Shown here in pieces: positions 18,414-26,336 of a DNA stretch of 64,000 nt (within the stretch, counting starts at the first letter, position 1; every line of letters starts with the position of its first letter). The DNA comes from Enterobacteriaceae bacterium 89 (GTDB taxonomy: Bacteria; Pseudomonadota; Gammaproteobacteria; Enterobacterales; Enterobacteriaceae). The notes under the pieces were generated by a model. The model ran no database searches, had not been told where the DNA came from, and saw only the letters and a list, made by a program, of their open reading frames with translations. Location: contig RQJH01000003.1 in assembly GCA_014156375.1 (NCBI GenBank), positions 372,001 to 436,000 of the forward strand. The letters run 5' to 3'. Made by a program: the position numbers and the translations under genes.

Positions 18414-19202
18414 TCAACGCAAAAGAATCTTCCCCTGCATCCAGGTGCACGCCGTTCCGCTCATCAGCACCCGATTCCCCTTCAGCTCACAGCGCATATC
18501 GCCGCCACGCGCAGAAAGCTGTCGCGCCAGCATCTGAGTTTTACCGAGCTTTTCACTCCAGTAAGGAATCAGCATGGTATGCGCCGAGCCGGTGACCGGA
18601 TCTTCCGGGACCGCTACGCCCGGTGAGAAAAAGCGGCTGACAAAATCGTAGTCGCCCGCGCCTTTGGCCGTGATCGTGACTTTATGTTCACCCGGCTTCA
18701 TGGCGGCAAAATCTGGCGTGACGGCTTCCACCTGCTCCCGGTTTTCCAGTTCAATCAGCCACGCGCGTCCCTGACGAGCATGAAGATAATGACTGATGCC
18801 AAGCGCCTTCAGCATTTCCTGCGGCGGCAGTTGTTCCTCCGTTTTTCCGACCGGGAAATCCAGCGTCAGCCAGTCACCTTCACGGCTAACCGTCAGTTGC
18901 CCCGAGGCGGTATCAAAGCTGATGCGCGCATCGGGATAATCCAGATGATGAAATATGACATGCGCCGTCGCCAGCGTAGCGTGTCCACAGAGATTGACCT
19001 CGGTATGAGTCGTGAACCAGCGCAGCTCAATGCCCCCTTTCGCCGCCACGAAAAACGCTGTCTCAGACTGATTATGCTGCTGCGCCATTTTCAGCAGCAG
19101 CTCATCGGGCAGCCACTTATCCAGCGCGCACACCATAGCTGGGTTGCCCCTGAAATTGCCGTCGCTGAAGGCATCCACCTGCCAGACTGGGATCGTCAGC
19201 AT
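18414..19202 (-). CDS. PhzF-family epimerase/isomerase-like protein (copy 2)
   Basis: The 262-residue protein has the PhzF/diaminopimelate-epimerase-like fold. The opening WQVDAFSDGNFRGNPAMVC, the catalytic glutamate in QHNQSETAFFV (near residue 46), the LCGHATLATAHV motif and the DPVTGSAHT motif are all present. Its start codon shares one base with the stop of a closely similar upstream gene (TGATG), so the two form a coupled pair. E. coli YddE is a relative of unknown substrate. PhzF itself isomerises a phenazine precursor, but no phenazine genes are here. Confidence 0.85.
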   Translation of the reverse strand: MLTIPVWQVDAFSDGNFRGNPAMVCALDKWLPDELLLKMAQQHNQSETAFFVAAKGGIELRWFTTHTEVNLCGHATLATAHVIFHHLDYPDARISFDTASGQLTVSREGDWLTLDFPVGKTEEQLPPQEMLKALGISHYLHARQGRAWLIELENREQVEAVTPDFAAMKPGEHKVTITAKGAGDYDFVSRFFSPGVAVPEDPVTGSAHTMLIPYWSEKLGKTQMLARQLSARGGDMRCELKGNRVLMSGTACTWMQGKILLR

Positions 19203-20002
19203 CAGTACTCCCCTTCATGCAGAAAAACGCTGCCGATGATGTAGGTGCTGGCCTGACCGCCGATCAGCACGCGTTCTCCCTGCCACTCACAGCGCAGCTC
19301 ACCGCCGCGGGCAGAAACCTGACGCGCCTGCATCTGTGTTTTACCCAGTTTCTCACCCCAGTAGGGAATGAGCATGCTGTGCGCCGAACCCGTCACCGGA
19401 TCTTCAGCTACGGATTCCCCCGGGCAGAAAAAGCGGCTGACAAAGTCGTGATTATCGCCTTTAGCGGTGACGCAGACCATTTTGCCGAGCGGCAGCATCG
19501 AGTGAATATCCGGCGTCAGCGCCTCAACCTGCTGCTGATTTTTCAGCACCACCAGATAGTCGCGGGCCACGCGCACTTCCTCATACTCTTTAATCCCGAG
19601 GCTCAGCAGGAGCAGCGCCGGGGGCGTGGTGCTTTCGGTCTTCCAGGCCGGGAAATTCAGCGTCAGCCAGTCGCCGCTGCGGGTTACCGTCAGTTCGCCA
19701 ACAAAGCGCGTCGAGAAGCGAATCTCGGTGTGCTCGTAATCGAGGTATTCAAAAATGACGTGAGCACTGGCGAGCGTGGCATGGCCGCAGAGATTGATCT
19801 CACCCTGAGTGGTAAACCAGCGCAGCTCGAATCCGTTATCCGTGCGCACAAAGAAGGCGGTTTCGGACTGATTGTGTTCCTGCGCCATCTTCAGCAGCGT
19901 GGCATCCTCCAGCCACTCCGTCAGCGGACACACCGCCGCCGCATTGCCGCCAAACGCCCGGTCACTGAAGGCATCAACCATATAAAACGGGATTTCCTGC
20001 AT
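19202..20002 (-). CDS. PhzF-family epimerase/isomerase-like protein (copy 1)
   Basis: This 266-residue paralogue of the following gene shares its motifs: VDAFSDRAFGGNAAAVC, EHNQSETAFFV with the catalytic Glu, LCGHATLASAHVIFEYLDY and DPVTGSAHSMLIPYWGEKLGKTQM. The C-terminal halves of the two copies are the most alike, so a tandem duplication is likely, and the copies could work as a heterodimer or on different substrates (inference). The substrate is unknown. Confidence 0.85.
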   Translation of the reverse strand: MQEIPFYMVDAFSDRAFGGNAAAVCPLTEWLEDATLLKMAQEHNQSETAFFVRTDNGFELRWFTTQGEINLCGHATLASAHVIFEYLDYEHTEIRFSTRFVGELTVTRSGDWLTLNFPAWKTESTTPPALLLLSLGIKEYEEVRVARDYLVVLKNQQQVEALTPDIHSMLPLGKMVCVTAKGDNHDFVSRFFCPGESVAEDPVTGSAHSMLIPYWGEKLGKTQMQARQVSARGGELRCEWQGERVLIGGQASTYIIGSVFLHEGEY

Positions 20003-20194
20003 CGCGCTATCCTTCTGTTTTTATAACAAGTTAGTCACAGTTGTATCTCGTTTGCTGTGAAATTACGAGCACCGTTCCAGTTTGAGTCTCAGGTTTTTCC
20101 TTTTGCCATTTTAGGGAATACGATTGAGGGTATTGAAATAAACATAAATGTTGTCTTTTACCTCATTAGTGATAACTTATGCAAAGGAAAGCCG

Positions 20195-20380
20195 ATGAAG
20201 TATTCAGAATTCAGGCGCTGGTTACTTCGCCAGGGAGCGGAGCTGACAAAGGCACCCGGTGGCGGAAGCCATTTTAAAGTGTTATTGCATGGCAGGCGCT
20301 CGGTCTTCCCGGATCATGGTGCGAAAGAAATGCCTGAACCGCTGCGTCGCGCCATTCTTAAGGACCTTGAATTGTTATAA
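20195..20380 (+). CDS. hicA: HicA-type mRNA interferase toxin
   Basis: HicA toxins have a double-stranded-RNA-binding-like fold and cleave mRNA. The 61 residues start MKYSEFRRWLLRQGAEL and contain the defining GGGSHFKV motif (near residues 22-29), whose histidine is catalytic. The ATG at 20195 has an AAGGAAAG element; an upstream in-frame extension lacks homology. The antitoxin gene follows after 16 bases. The pair is inserted between the PhzF genes and sotB and is absent from the E. coli order at this place. Confidence 0.9.
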   Translation: MKYSEFRRWLLRQGAELTKAPGGGSHFKVLLHGRRSVFPDHGAKEMPEPLRRAILKDLELL

Positions 20381-20396
20381 CACGGCAGGAGGTTTT

Positions 20397-20825
20397 ATGT
20401 ACGCTTACCCCATTTCACTGAGCCATGACCCGGCCACCGACAGCTGGATGGCTGCCTCCCGCGATCTTCCATTGATGCACTCAGTGGGAAGTAGCATTGA
20501 AGAAGCCCTGCACGAAGCCGCTTTCGGCCTGGTCACAGCCATCGCCATTGAAGTCGATGAGCGTCGACCTATCCCAACCGGAAGTCCGCTTGAACAAGGT
20601 GAATATCTGGTTCGTGTCCCCGTTCTGGTCGCCATGAAGGCCGCGCTGCATAACGCCATGATCGAAACTGGCACCCGCAAAGCCGATCTCGCCAGGAAGC
20701 TCGGACAAAAACCGCCGCAGATCGACCGCTTGCTGGACGTGGAGCACTCATCCCGCATCGAAACAGTAGAACTGGCCCTGCGTGAACTCAACCGGAGTGC
20801 CACGCTGACGATCACAGTGTCATAA
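20397..20825 (+). CDS. hicB: HicB-type antitoxin
   Basis: The 142-residue protein has the HicB partial RNase-H-like domain at residues 1-90 (MYAYPISLSHDPATDSWMAA, then the GSSIEEALHEA segment), then a C-terminal HTH (TRKADLARKLGQKPPQIDRL) that would bind the operon promoter. It follows hicA with a strong AGGAGG site and presumably neutralises it. The toxin-first order is usual for hicAB. Confidence 0.92.
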   Translation: MYAYPISLSHDPATDSWMAASRDLPLMHSVGSSIEEALHEAAFGLVTAIAIEVDERRPIPTGSPLEQGEYLVRVPVLVAMKAALHNAMIETGTRKADLARKLGQKPPQIDRLLDVEHSSRIETVELALRELNRSATLTITVS

Positions 20826-20929
20826 GCTTCCAGTATGAGATCTCAATCACAAAGCGATTGTCTTTTGCGCAGCGATGGCTTTAAGATCGCCTTCTCTTCT
20901 CACATTTGCCGCCAACCCTGAATATTGTT

Positions 20930-22123
20930 ATGACAACGAATACAGTCTCACGCAAGGTCGCGTGGCTACGGGTGGTGACGCTTGCCATCGCTGCCTTTAT
21001 CTTCAATACCACTGAATTTGTTCCCGTCGGACTGCTGTCGGATATCGCGCACAGCTTTAATATGGAAACAGCGCAGGTCGGGATCATGCTGACCATCTAC
21101 GCCTGGGTGGTCGCACTGATGTCGCTGCCGTTTATGCTGCTGACAAGCCAGATGGAGCGCCGCAAGCTGCTGATAGGCCTGTTTGTGTTGTTTATCGCCA
21201 GCCACGTCCTTTCTTTCCTCGCGTGGAATTTCACCGTGCTGGTCATCAGCCGCATTGGGATCGCCTTTGCTCACGCCGTCTTCTGGTCAATTACCGCGTC
21301 TCTCGCCATCCGTCTGGCTCCGGCGGGTAAACGGGCGCAGGCGCTGAGTCTGATTGCCACCGGTACAGCGCTGGCGATGGTGCTTGGACTGCCGATTGGT
21401 CGCGTGGTCGGACAATATTTCGGCTGGCGAACCACCTTCTTTGTGATCGGCCTTGGCGCATTGATTACGCTGCTGGCGCTGATCAAACTGCTGCCGAAAC
21501 TGCCGAGCGAACATTCCGGATCGCTGAAAAGCCTGCCGGTTCTGTTCCGCCGCCCGGCGCTGATGAGCATTTATCTGCTGACCGTGATGGTGGTGACAGC
21601 TCACTACACGGCCTATAGCTACATCGAACCTTTTGTGATCAACGTGGCCGGATTTGATGCCAACTTTGCCACCCTGCTGCTTTTACTGCTGGGCGGCGCG
21701 GGGATCATCGGTTCCGTGATTTTCGGCAAGCTCGGCAATCATCATTCATCAGCTCTGGTCAGCGGCGCTATCGGCCTGCTGACCGTTTGTCTCGCGGTAC
21801 TGCTGCTGGCGTCAGAAAGCGAACTCAATCTGGCGATACTGAGCATTATCTGGGGCATTGCTATTATGGTGATTGGCCTTGGGATGCAGGTTAAAGTGCT
21901 GGCGATAGCCCCCGATGCTACCGATGTGGCGATGGCGCTGTTTTCCGGGATCTTCAATCTGGGGATTGGTGCAGGCGCACTGGTGGGCAATCAGATCAGC
22001 CTGCATTATTCGATGGCGGCCATTGGCTATGTAGGCGCAGTGCCCGCGCTGGCGGCTTTGGTGTGGTCGGTCATTATCTTCCGCCGCTGGCCGGTGACGT
22101 TAGAAGAGCAAACGCAGCAATAA
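20930..22123 (+). CDS. sotB: sugar efflux MFS transporter
   Basis: SotB (YdeA) exports arabinose, lactose analogues and similar sugars, and lies next to marC as in E. coli. The 397-residue protein has about 12 transmembrane segments and begins [20 protein letters not shown] as in the E. coli protein. The Met at 20930 fits the conserved start; longer frames are not conserved. A REP element follows, then the convergent beta-lactamase gene. Confidence 0.94.
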   Translation: MTTNTVSRKVAWLRVVTLAIAAFIFNTTEFVPVGLLSDIAHSFNMETAQVGIMLTIYAWVVALMSLPFMLLTSQMERRKLLIGLFVLFIASHVLSFLAWNFTVLVISRIGIAFAHAVFWSITASLAIRLAPAGKRAQALSLIATGTALAMVLGLPIGRVVGQYFGWRTTFFVIGLGALITLLALIKLLPKLPSEHSGSLKSLPVLFRRPALMSIYLLTVMVVTAHYTAYSYIEPFVINVAGFDANFATLLLLLLGGAGIIGSVIFGKLGNHHSSALVSGAIGLLTVCLAVLLLASESELNLAILSIIWGIAIMVIGLGMQVKVLAIAPDATDVAMALFSGIFNLGIGAGALVGNQISLHYSMAAIGYVGAVPALAALVWSVIIFRRWPVTLEEQTQQ

Positions 22124-22140
22124 AAACTCTTGCCGCGAAA

Positions 22141-22198
22141 TGCCCGGCGGCGCTTCGCTTGCGCGGACCTGGAGTGTCTAACCCAGGCCGCGCAAGCC
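22141..22198. repeat. REP element
   Basis: TGCCCGGCGGCGCTTCGCTT, followed by an inverted pair CTTGCGCGGACCTGG and CCAGGCCGCGCAAG. It separates the convergent sotB and beta-lactamase genes and can serve as a shared terminator. Confidence 0.8.
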
Positions 22199-22204
22199 AA
22201 TATC

Positions 22205-23059
22205 TTACCAGTGCTGAATCAGAGACTCGCCAATTTCAGCAATCCGCGCATTACGCTCATCCATGGTGGCCTGGGTTTCGGTCATATAAATCACCACAAT
22301 CCGGGATGGTTTGCCGTCCGGGCCAAGAGCCGCCACGATACCGCGCGAGCCGCGTTCACCCGCTCCCGTTTTATCACCAATAAACCACCCTTTCGGCAGC
22401 ACTGAACGCAGCAGCGGTCCGGCAACTTTGTCCGCTTCCATCCAGTCGATTAGCTGCTTTTGCGAAGTGGCCGTCAGCGTTTTACCGGTCAGCAGTTGAC
22501 GCAGCGTTTTCGCCATTTGCTCCGGCGTCGTCGTATCACGCTTATCGCCCGGCAGAGCCTGGTTCAGCTCGGGCTCCCAGCGATCCATTTGCGTGACCTC
22601 ATCTCCGGTTTTACGTAAAAAAGCAGTCAGCTTTTGCGGTCCGCCGATGGAAGTCAAAAGCAGATTCGCGGCGGTGTTATCACTCATGGTGATGGTGGCT
22701 TCGCAGAGTTCACCCAGGGTCATGCCATCCGTAAGATGTTTTTCGGTGACCGGAGAATACTCAACAAGGTCGCTTTTTTGATACTTAACGCGCCGGTTAA
22801 GCTGCTCCTGGCCGGCATCCACCCGGGCTAACACCGCCCCGCACAGCAGCACTTTAAAAGTGCTCATCGTCGGGAAACGCTCATCACCACGGTAGCTGCT
22901 CAGCAGCCGACCGCTCGCCAGATCCAGCTCGGCATATCCCAGACGGGCCTTAAGCTGAGTCTCGGCCTGTCTGGCTGTATCCACCGGCGACGTCTGGGCA
23001 AATGCAGGCAGGCAAAAAGCGGCCAACAGGGGAATAAGGGATAATCGAACATGTCGCAT
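22205..23059 (-). CDS. bla: class A beta-lactamase, TEM/SHV/LAP-related
   Basis: This 284-residue periplasmic serine beta-lactamase has a signal peptide (residues 1-21, ending AFA). Catalytic motifs are complete: STFK at 66-69 (Ambler Ser70), SDN at 126-128 (Ser130), EPELN from 162 (Glu166) and KTG at 230-232 (Lys234). Cys73 and Cys119 match the TEM/SHV disulfide pair. Positions linked to extended spectrum are of the narrow type (Glu at Ambler 104, Arg at 164, Gly at 238). By hand comparison with the TEM-1 and SHV-1 sequences as I remember them, it is closer to TEM-1, especially after Ser70. The ribosome binding context AAGGAAGAGTAT also resembles that of blaTEM. It has no ampR, IS or transposon ends nearby, so it looks like a resident chromosomal gene. 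The allele family needs a database check. Confidence 0.95.
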   Translation of the reverse strand: MRHVRLSLIPLLAAFCLPAFAQTSPVDTARQAETQLKARLGYAELDLASGRLLSSYRGDERFPTMSTFKVLLCGAVLARVDAGQEQLNRRVKYQKSDLVEYSPVTEKHLTDGMTLGELCEATITMSDNTAANLLLTSIGGPQKLTAFLRKTGDEVTQMDRWEPELNQALPGDKRDTTTPEQMAKTLRQLLTGKTLTATSQKQLIDWMEADKVAGPLLRSVLPKGWFIGDKTGAGERGSRGIVAALGPDGKPSRIVVIYMTETQATMDERNARIAEIGESLIQHW

Positions 23060-23120
23060 AAATACTCTTCCTTGGGTTTAAAAGATCACCGATTCGTAAG
23101 GGCAGCCAACTTACTCTCGC

Positions 23121-23139
23121 CGAAAGCTAAGCGAAAGCT
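23121..23139. promoter_or_regulatory. direct repeat upstream of bla
   Basis: CGAAAGCT occurs twice, 11 bases apart (23121-23128 and 23132-23139), about one helical turn, 60-80 bases upstream of the beta-lactamase start. It could be a regulator site; no known motif was recognised. Confidence 0.3.
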
Positions 23140-23150
23140 GCCAAAGATAA

Positions 23151-23185
23151 GGGGCCCACTTAGCCTGGGCGGCAAAATGGGCCCC
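23151..23185. terminator. hairpin between marC and bla
   Basis: GGGGCCCA at 23151-23158 pairs with TGGGCCCC at 23178-23185 around a 19-base loop. It lies past the marC stop. The T-run is weak, so termination may be partial. Confidence 0.45.
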
Positions 23186-23200
23186 TGATTAAAGCAAAAC

Positions 23201-23869
23201 TCAGGCGTGGTAGGTTGAAATAATCTCCAGCACGCCGTTAATAATAAACTGTACGCCCATACACACCAGCAGGAAGCCCATCAGGCGGGAGATCGCTTCG
23301 ATTCCCCCTTTTCCCACCAGACGCATAATCGCGCCCGAGCTGCGCAGGCATCCCCACAGGATCACCGCAACGGCGAAGAAAATCAGCGGCGGCGCCACCA
23401 GCACAATCCAGTCCGGGAAGTTAACGCCGTGCTTCACTGTGGAAGAGGAGCTGATGATCATCGCAATTGTCCCCGGCCCTGCGGTGCTCGGCATCGCCAG
23501 CGGAACGAACGCAATATTAACGTCCGGCGCATCCTCCAGCTCTTCCTGTTTATGGCGGGCCTCTGGCGAATCGTGCGCCTTCTGCTGCGGGAACAGCATC
23601 CGGAAGCCGATAAACGCCACAATTAACCCACCGGCGATACGCAGCCCTGGAATCGATATCCCGAAGGTGTTCATCACCACCTGACCGGCGTAATACGCCA
23701 CCATCATGATAATGAAAACATACACCGAAGCCATCAGCGACTGCTGGTTACGCTGCGCGCTGTTCATATTCCCGGCCAGGCCAAGGAACAGCGCCACGGT
23801 GGTCAAAGGGTTCGCCAGCGGCAACAGCACCACCAGCCCAAGCCCTATAGCTTTAAACAATTCCAGCAT
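23201..23869 (-). CDS. marC: MarC-family inner membrane protein
   Basis: The 222-residue protein aligns with E. coli MarC (UPF0056) from [20 protein letters not shown] onward, with six predicted membrane segments. Despite its name, the E. coli protein is not shown to cause multidrug resistance. It is divergent from marRAB across the operator region. The ATG at 23869 is preferred to a TTG at 23875. Conservation is high; biochemical function is unknown. Confidence 0.95.
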   Translation of the reverse strand: MLELFKAIGLGLVVLLPLANPLTTVALFLGLAGNMNSAQRNQQSLMASVYVFIIMMVAYYAGQVVMNTFGISIPGLRIAGGLIVAFIGFRMLFPQQKAHDSPEARHKQEELEDAPDVNIAFVPLAMPSTAGPGTIAMIISSSSTVKHGVNFPDWIVLVAPPLIFFAVAVILWGCLRSSGAIMRLVGKGGIEAISRLMGFLLVCMGVQFIINGVLEIISTYHA

Positions 23870-24018
23870 GAACAAGATACTCCTGAAAAAACAGTCACTG
23901 CCGCCAGAGTATAGGAGGATTACTGAGTGACTGGCTACGGCAAAGTATTAAGTGATTTTTACTGCTTTGCAGTCATAGTTCGGAGTTATCTATCGCTGCG
24001 AAAAGTGTGACCTATCGC

Positions 24019-24113
24019 ACTTTAGCAATTCGTGGCATCGGCTGATTCATTCAGTTGACTTATGGTTGCCTGGGCAATAATATCGCCAGCAACTAAACTA
24101 CTTGCCAGGGCAA
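24019..24113 (+). promoter_or_regulatory. marRAB promoter, marbox and two MarR operators
   Basis: All parts of the E. coli marO region are visible. A marbox (ACTTTAGCAATTCGTGGCAT) at 24019-24038 binds MarA, SoxS or Rob. The -35 is TTGACT at 24055-24060 and the -10 is TAATAT at 24078-24083, with a 17-base spacer. MarR site I (TTGCCTGGGCAA) at 24066-24077 sits in the promoter spacer. Site II (TTGCCAGGGCAA) at 24102-24113 sits just before the marR start. Confidence 0.92.
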
Positions 24114-24118
24114 CCTTT

Positions 24119-24553
24119 GTGAAAAGCACCAGTGATCTGTTTAATGAAATCATTCCACTCGGTCGCTTGATCCATATGGTCAATCAGAAAAAAGACAGGC
24201 TGCTCAATGACTACCTGTCACCGATGGATATCACTGCCTCACAGTTTAAGACGCTATGCTCAATCCGCTGTGCGGTATGTATTACGCCGGTTGAGCTGAA
24301 AAAAGCGCTGTCGGTCGACCTCGGGGCACTGACCCGTATGCTCGACCGCCTGGCCAGTAAAGGCTGGATTGAACGTCTGCCGAACCCGAATGATAAGCGT
24401 GGCGTACTGGTGCAATTGACACCGGACGGTACCGCAATATGCGAGCAATGCCACCAGCTGGTGGGCCAGGACCTGCATCAGGAATTGACAAAAAACTTAA
24501 CGGCGGATGAGGTCGCAGCCCTTGAGCTTTTGCTCAAGAAAATCCTGCCGTAA
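24119..24553 (+). CDS. marR: multiple antibiotic resistance repressor MarR
   Basis: MarR is a dimeric winged-helix repressor of marRAB, released by salicylate and phenolic ligands and by copper-driven disulfide formation. The GTG at 24119 gives 144 residues, as in E. coli, and starts [20 protein letters not shown] after the initiator. The HTH recognition region ([20 protein letters not shown]) is intact. The conserved Cys80 region ([16 protein letters not shown]) is present, and so is the C-terminal dimer helix. I see no truncation or frameshift, so repression should be functional. Confidence 0.95.
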   Translation: MKSTSDLFNEIIPLGRLIHMVNQKKDRLLNDYLSPMDITASQFKTLCSIRCAVCITPVELKKALSVDLGALTRMLDRLASKGWIERLPNPNDKRGVLVQLTPDGTAICEQCHQLVGQDLHQELTKNLTADEVAALELLLKKILP

Positions 24554-24573
24554 CAGAAGAAAGGGGTAAGACG

Positions 24574-24957
24574 ATGTCCAGACGTAATACTGACGCTATC
24601 ACTATTCATAGCATTTTGGACTGGATCGAGAGCAATCTGGAATCGCCACTGTCGCTGGAAAAAGTGTCAGAACGCTCCGGGTACTCCAAGTGGCACCTGC
24701 AACGGATGTTTAAAAAAGAGACCGGCCATTCATTAGGTCAATACATCCGCAGCCGCAAGCTGACTGAAATCGCACAGAAGCTGAAACAGAGCAACGAGCC
24801 GATCCTGTATCTGGCCGAACGCTACGGTTTCGAGTCACAGCAGACTCTGACTCGTACCTTTAAAAACTATTTCGATGTCCCGCCGCATAAGTACCGCATG
24901 ACCAATATGCCCGGGGAATCACGCTATCTGATGCCACTCAATCACTGTAACTGCTAA
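24574..24957 (+). CDS. marA: AraC-family activator MarA
   Basis: MarA is a 127-residue monomeric activator with two HTH motifs ([20 protein letters not shown] and the second at [20 protein letters not shown]). It turns on acrAB, tolC, micF and other stress genes through marboxes. The sequence is nearly that of E. coli. It is the second gene of marRAB, 20 bases after marR, with its own AAAGG element. The marbox in this operon implies autoactivation. Confidence 0.97.
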   Translation: MSRRNTDAITIHSILDWIESNLESPLSLEKVSERSGYSKWHLQRMFKKETGHSLGQYIRSRKLTEIAQKLKQSNEPILYLAERYGFESQQTLTRTFKNYFDVPPHKYRMTNMPGESRYLMPLNHCNC

Positions 24958-24986
24958 TCGCCTGTAAAAGACGTATCGAGGAATAA

Positions 24987-25205
24987 ATGAAACTGTTCGC
25001 CTCCGCCGCCCTCACCCTGTTGGTGCTGGTCTCCGGCCAGAGTTTTGCGGAGCAATCCACCGCGGCAACCAAAGCGACTGCCCACGACACCATGATTATG
25101 CCTAATGCTCAGGACAGGTCACCGTTCGACTTTAACCATATGGGTACTGGCAGCGACAAATCCGACGAACTGGGCGTACCATACTATAACGGAACCTCCC
25201 AGTAA
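24987..25205 (+). CDS. marB: MarB, periplasmic protein of the mar operon
   Basis: The 72-residue protein has a signal peptide (residues 1-21, ending SFA) and a short polar mature part ending GVPYYNGTSQ. In E. coli MarB is exported and mildly lowers marA expression by an unknown route. It is the last gene of the operon and is followed by a strong terminator. Confidence 0.9.
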   Translation: MKLFASAALTLLVLVSGQSFAEQSTAATKATAHDTMIMPNAQDRSPFDFNHMGTGSDKSDELGVPYYNGTSQ

Positions 25206-25212
25206 CTTTTTT

Positions 25213-25237
25213 GCCCCGCCCTTGCGGGGCTTTTTTC
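25213..25237. terminator. rho-independent terminator of marRAB
   Basis: GCCCCGCCCTTGCGGGGC hairpin followed by TTTTTTCT. An upstream A/T run makes it plausible in both directions for the convergent eamA. Confidence 0.9.
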
Positions 25238-25243
25238 TGCCTG

Positions 25244-26143
25244 CTATCCCCTTACCGCTTTGACCCGCCGAATACGTAAACCAAAGACGTTAATGTAAAG
25301 TCCCGCCATGATCATCACCGCGCCAAAACACTGCAGCGGCGACAGCGTTTCACCGAGCAGCAGCGACGCACTGGCGATGCCTACCACCGGCACCAGCAGC
25401 GAAAGCGGTGCAACGCGCCAGGTTTCATAGCGCCCCAGCAGCGAACCCCAAATACCGTAGCCGACAATAGTGGCAACAAACGCCAGATAAACCAGCGACA
25501 GGATCGTCGTCAGGTCGATATGCAACAGGCTTTGAACCATCAGCGTTGGGCCATCGAGCAGATAAGAGGCCAGCATAAACGGCAGGATGGGGATCAGCGC
25601 GCTCCACACCACCAGCGACATTACCGCAGGACGCGCCTCATGCTGCATGATCTTCTTATTGAAAATATTGCCGCAGGCCCAGCTAAAGGCTGCTGCCAGC
25701 GTCAGCAGAAAGCCGGTCATCGCCACGTGCTGACCGTTCAGGCTGGCTTCAACCAGCACCAGCACGCCGAAAACCGCCAGGGTGATCCCCGCCAGCTGTT
25801 TGCCCTGAAGCCGCTCACCGAACACGAATGCCCCAAGAATGATGGTGAAAAAGGCCTGCGCCTGAAGCACCAGCGAGGCCAGCCCGGCTGGCATGCCAAA
25901 CTTAATCGCGCAAAAAAGAAAGGCGAACTGCCCGAAGCTGATGGTCAGCCCGTAGCCAAGCAGCAAAGAAAGCGGGATTTTCGGGCGGGCGACAAAAAAG
26001 ATAGCGGGAATAGCGACCAGCAGAAAACGTAACCCGGCCAGCAGCAACGGCGGCATGGCGTGCAGGCCCACCTTGATCACCACAAAATTCAGCCCCCAGA
26101 CCACCACTACTAACAGCGCCAGCAACCCATCTTTCCGCGTCAT
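25244..26143 (-). CDS. eamA: EamA-type exporter of cysteine/O-acetylserine
   Basis: EamA (YdeD) of the drug/metabolite transporter superfamily exports cysteine pathway metabolites in E. coli. The 299 residues begin MTRKDGLLALLVVVVWGLNF and contain two EamA repeats of about five membrane helices each (about residues 5-135 and 145-290). It is convergent with marB as in E. coli and divergent from ydeE. Confidence 0.93.
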   Translation of the reverse strand: MTRKDGLLALLVVVVWGLNFVVIKVGLHAMPPLLLAGLRFLLVAIPAIFFVARPKIPLSLLLGYGLTISFGQFAFLFCAIKFGMPAGLASLVLQAQAFFTIILGAFVFGERLQGKQLAGITLAVFGVLVLVEASLNGQHVAMTGFLLTLAAAFSWACGNIFNKKIMQHEARPAVMSLVVWSALIPILPFMLASYLLDGPTLMVQSLLHIDLTTILSLVYLAFVATIVGYGIWGSLLGRYETWRVAPLSLLVPVVGIASASLLLGETLSPLQCFGAVMIMAGLYINVFGLRIRRVKAVRG

Positions 26144-26234
26144 GTCCTGCCCCTGATTATTAAATTTTTGTAAACAGAATCAAGGTAACGAAAAAAACGG
26201 GCGAGGAACAGATCATTATTTTTGGCAGGCAGTC

Positions 26235-26253
26235 AAGGCACTTACGGATAAAT
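26235..26253 (+). promoter_or_regulatory. candidate marbox upstream of ydeE
   Basis: GCAC-TTACGGAT-AAAT fits the marbox core GCAC-N8-AAAY, including the expected W and R positions, with mismatches at the first Y and one later Y. It lies 84 bases before ydeE, in the spacer from eamA. Motif-based inference only. Confidence 0.4.
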
Positions 26254-26336
26254 TGGGATCTATACAAGTCCCTTATGCCGTGTTACTCCTGATATGGCAC
26301 AACATAATAATCACACAAAATTTGTCGGGCATAAAA

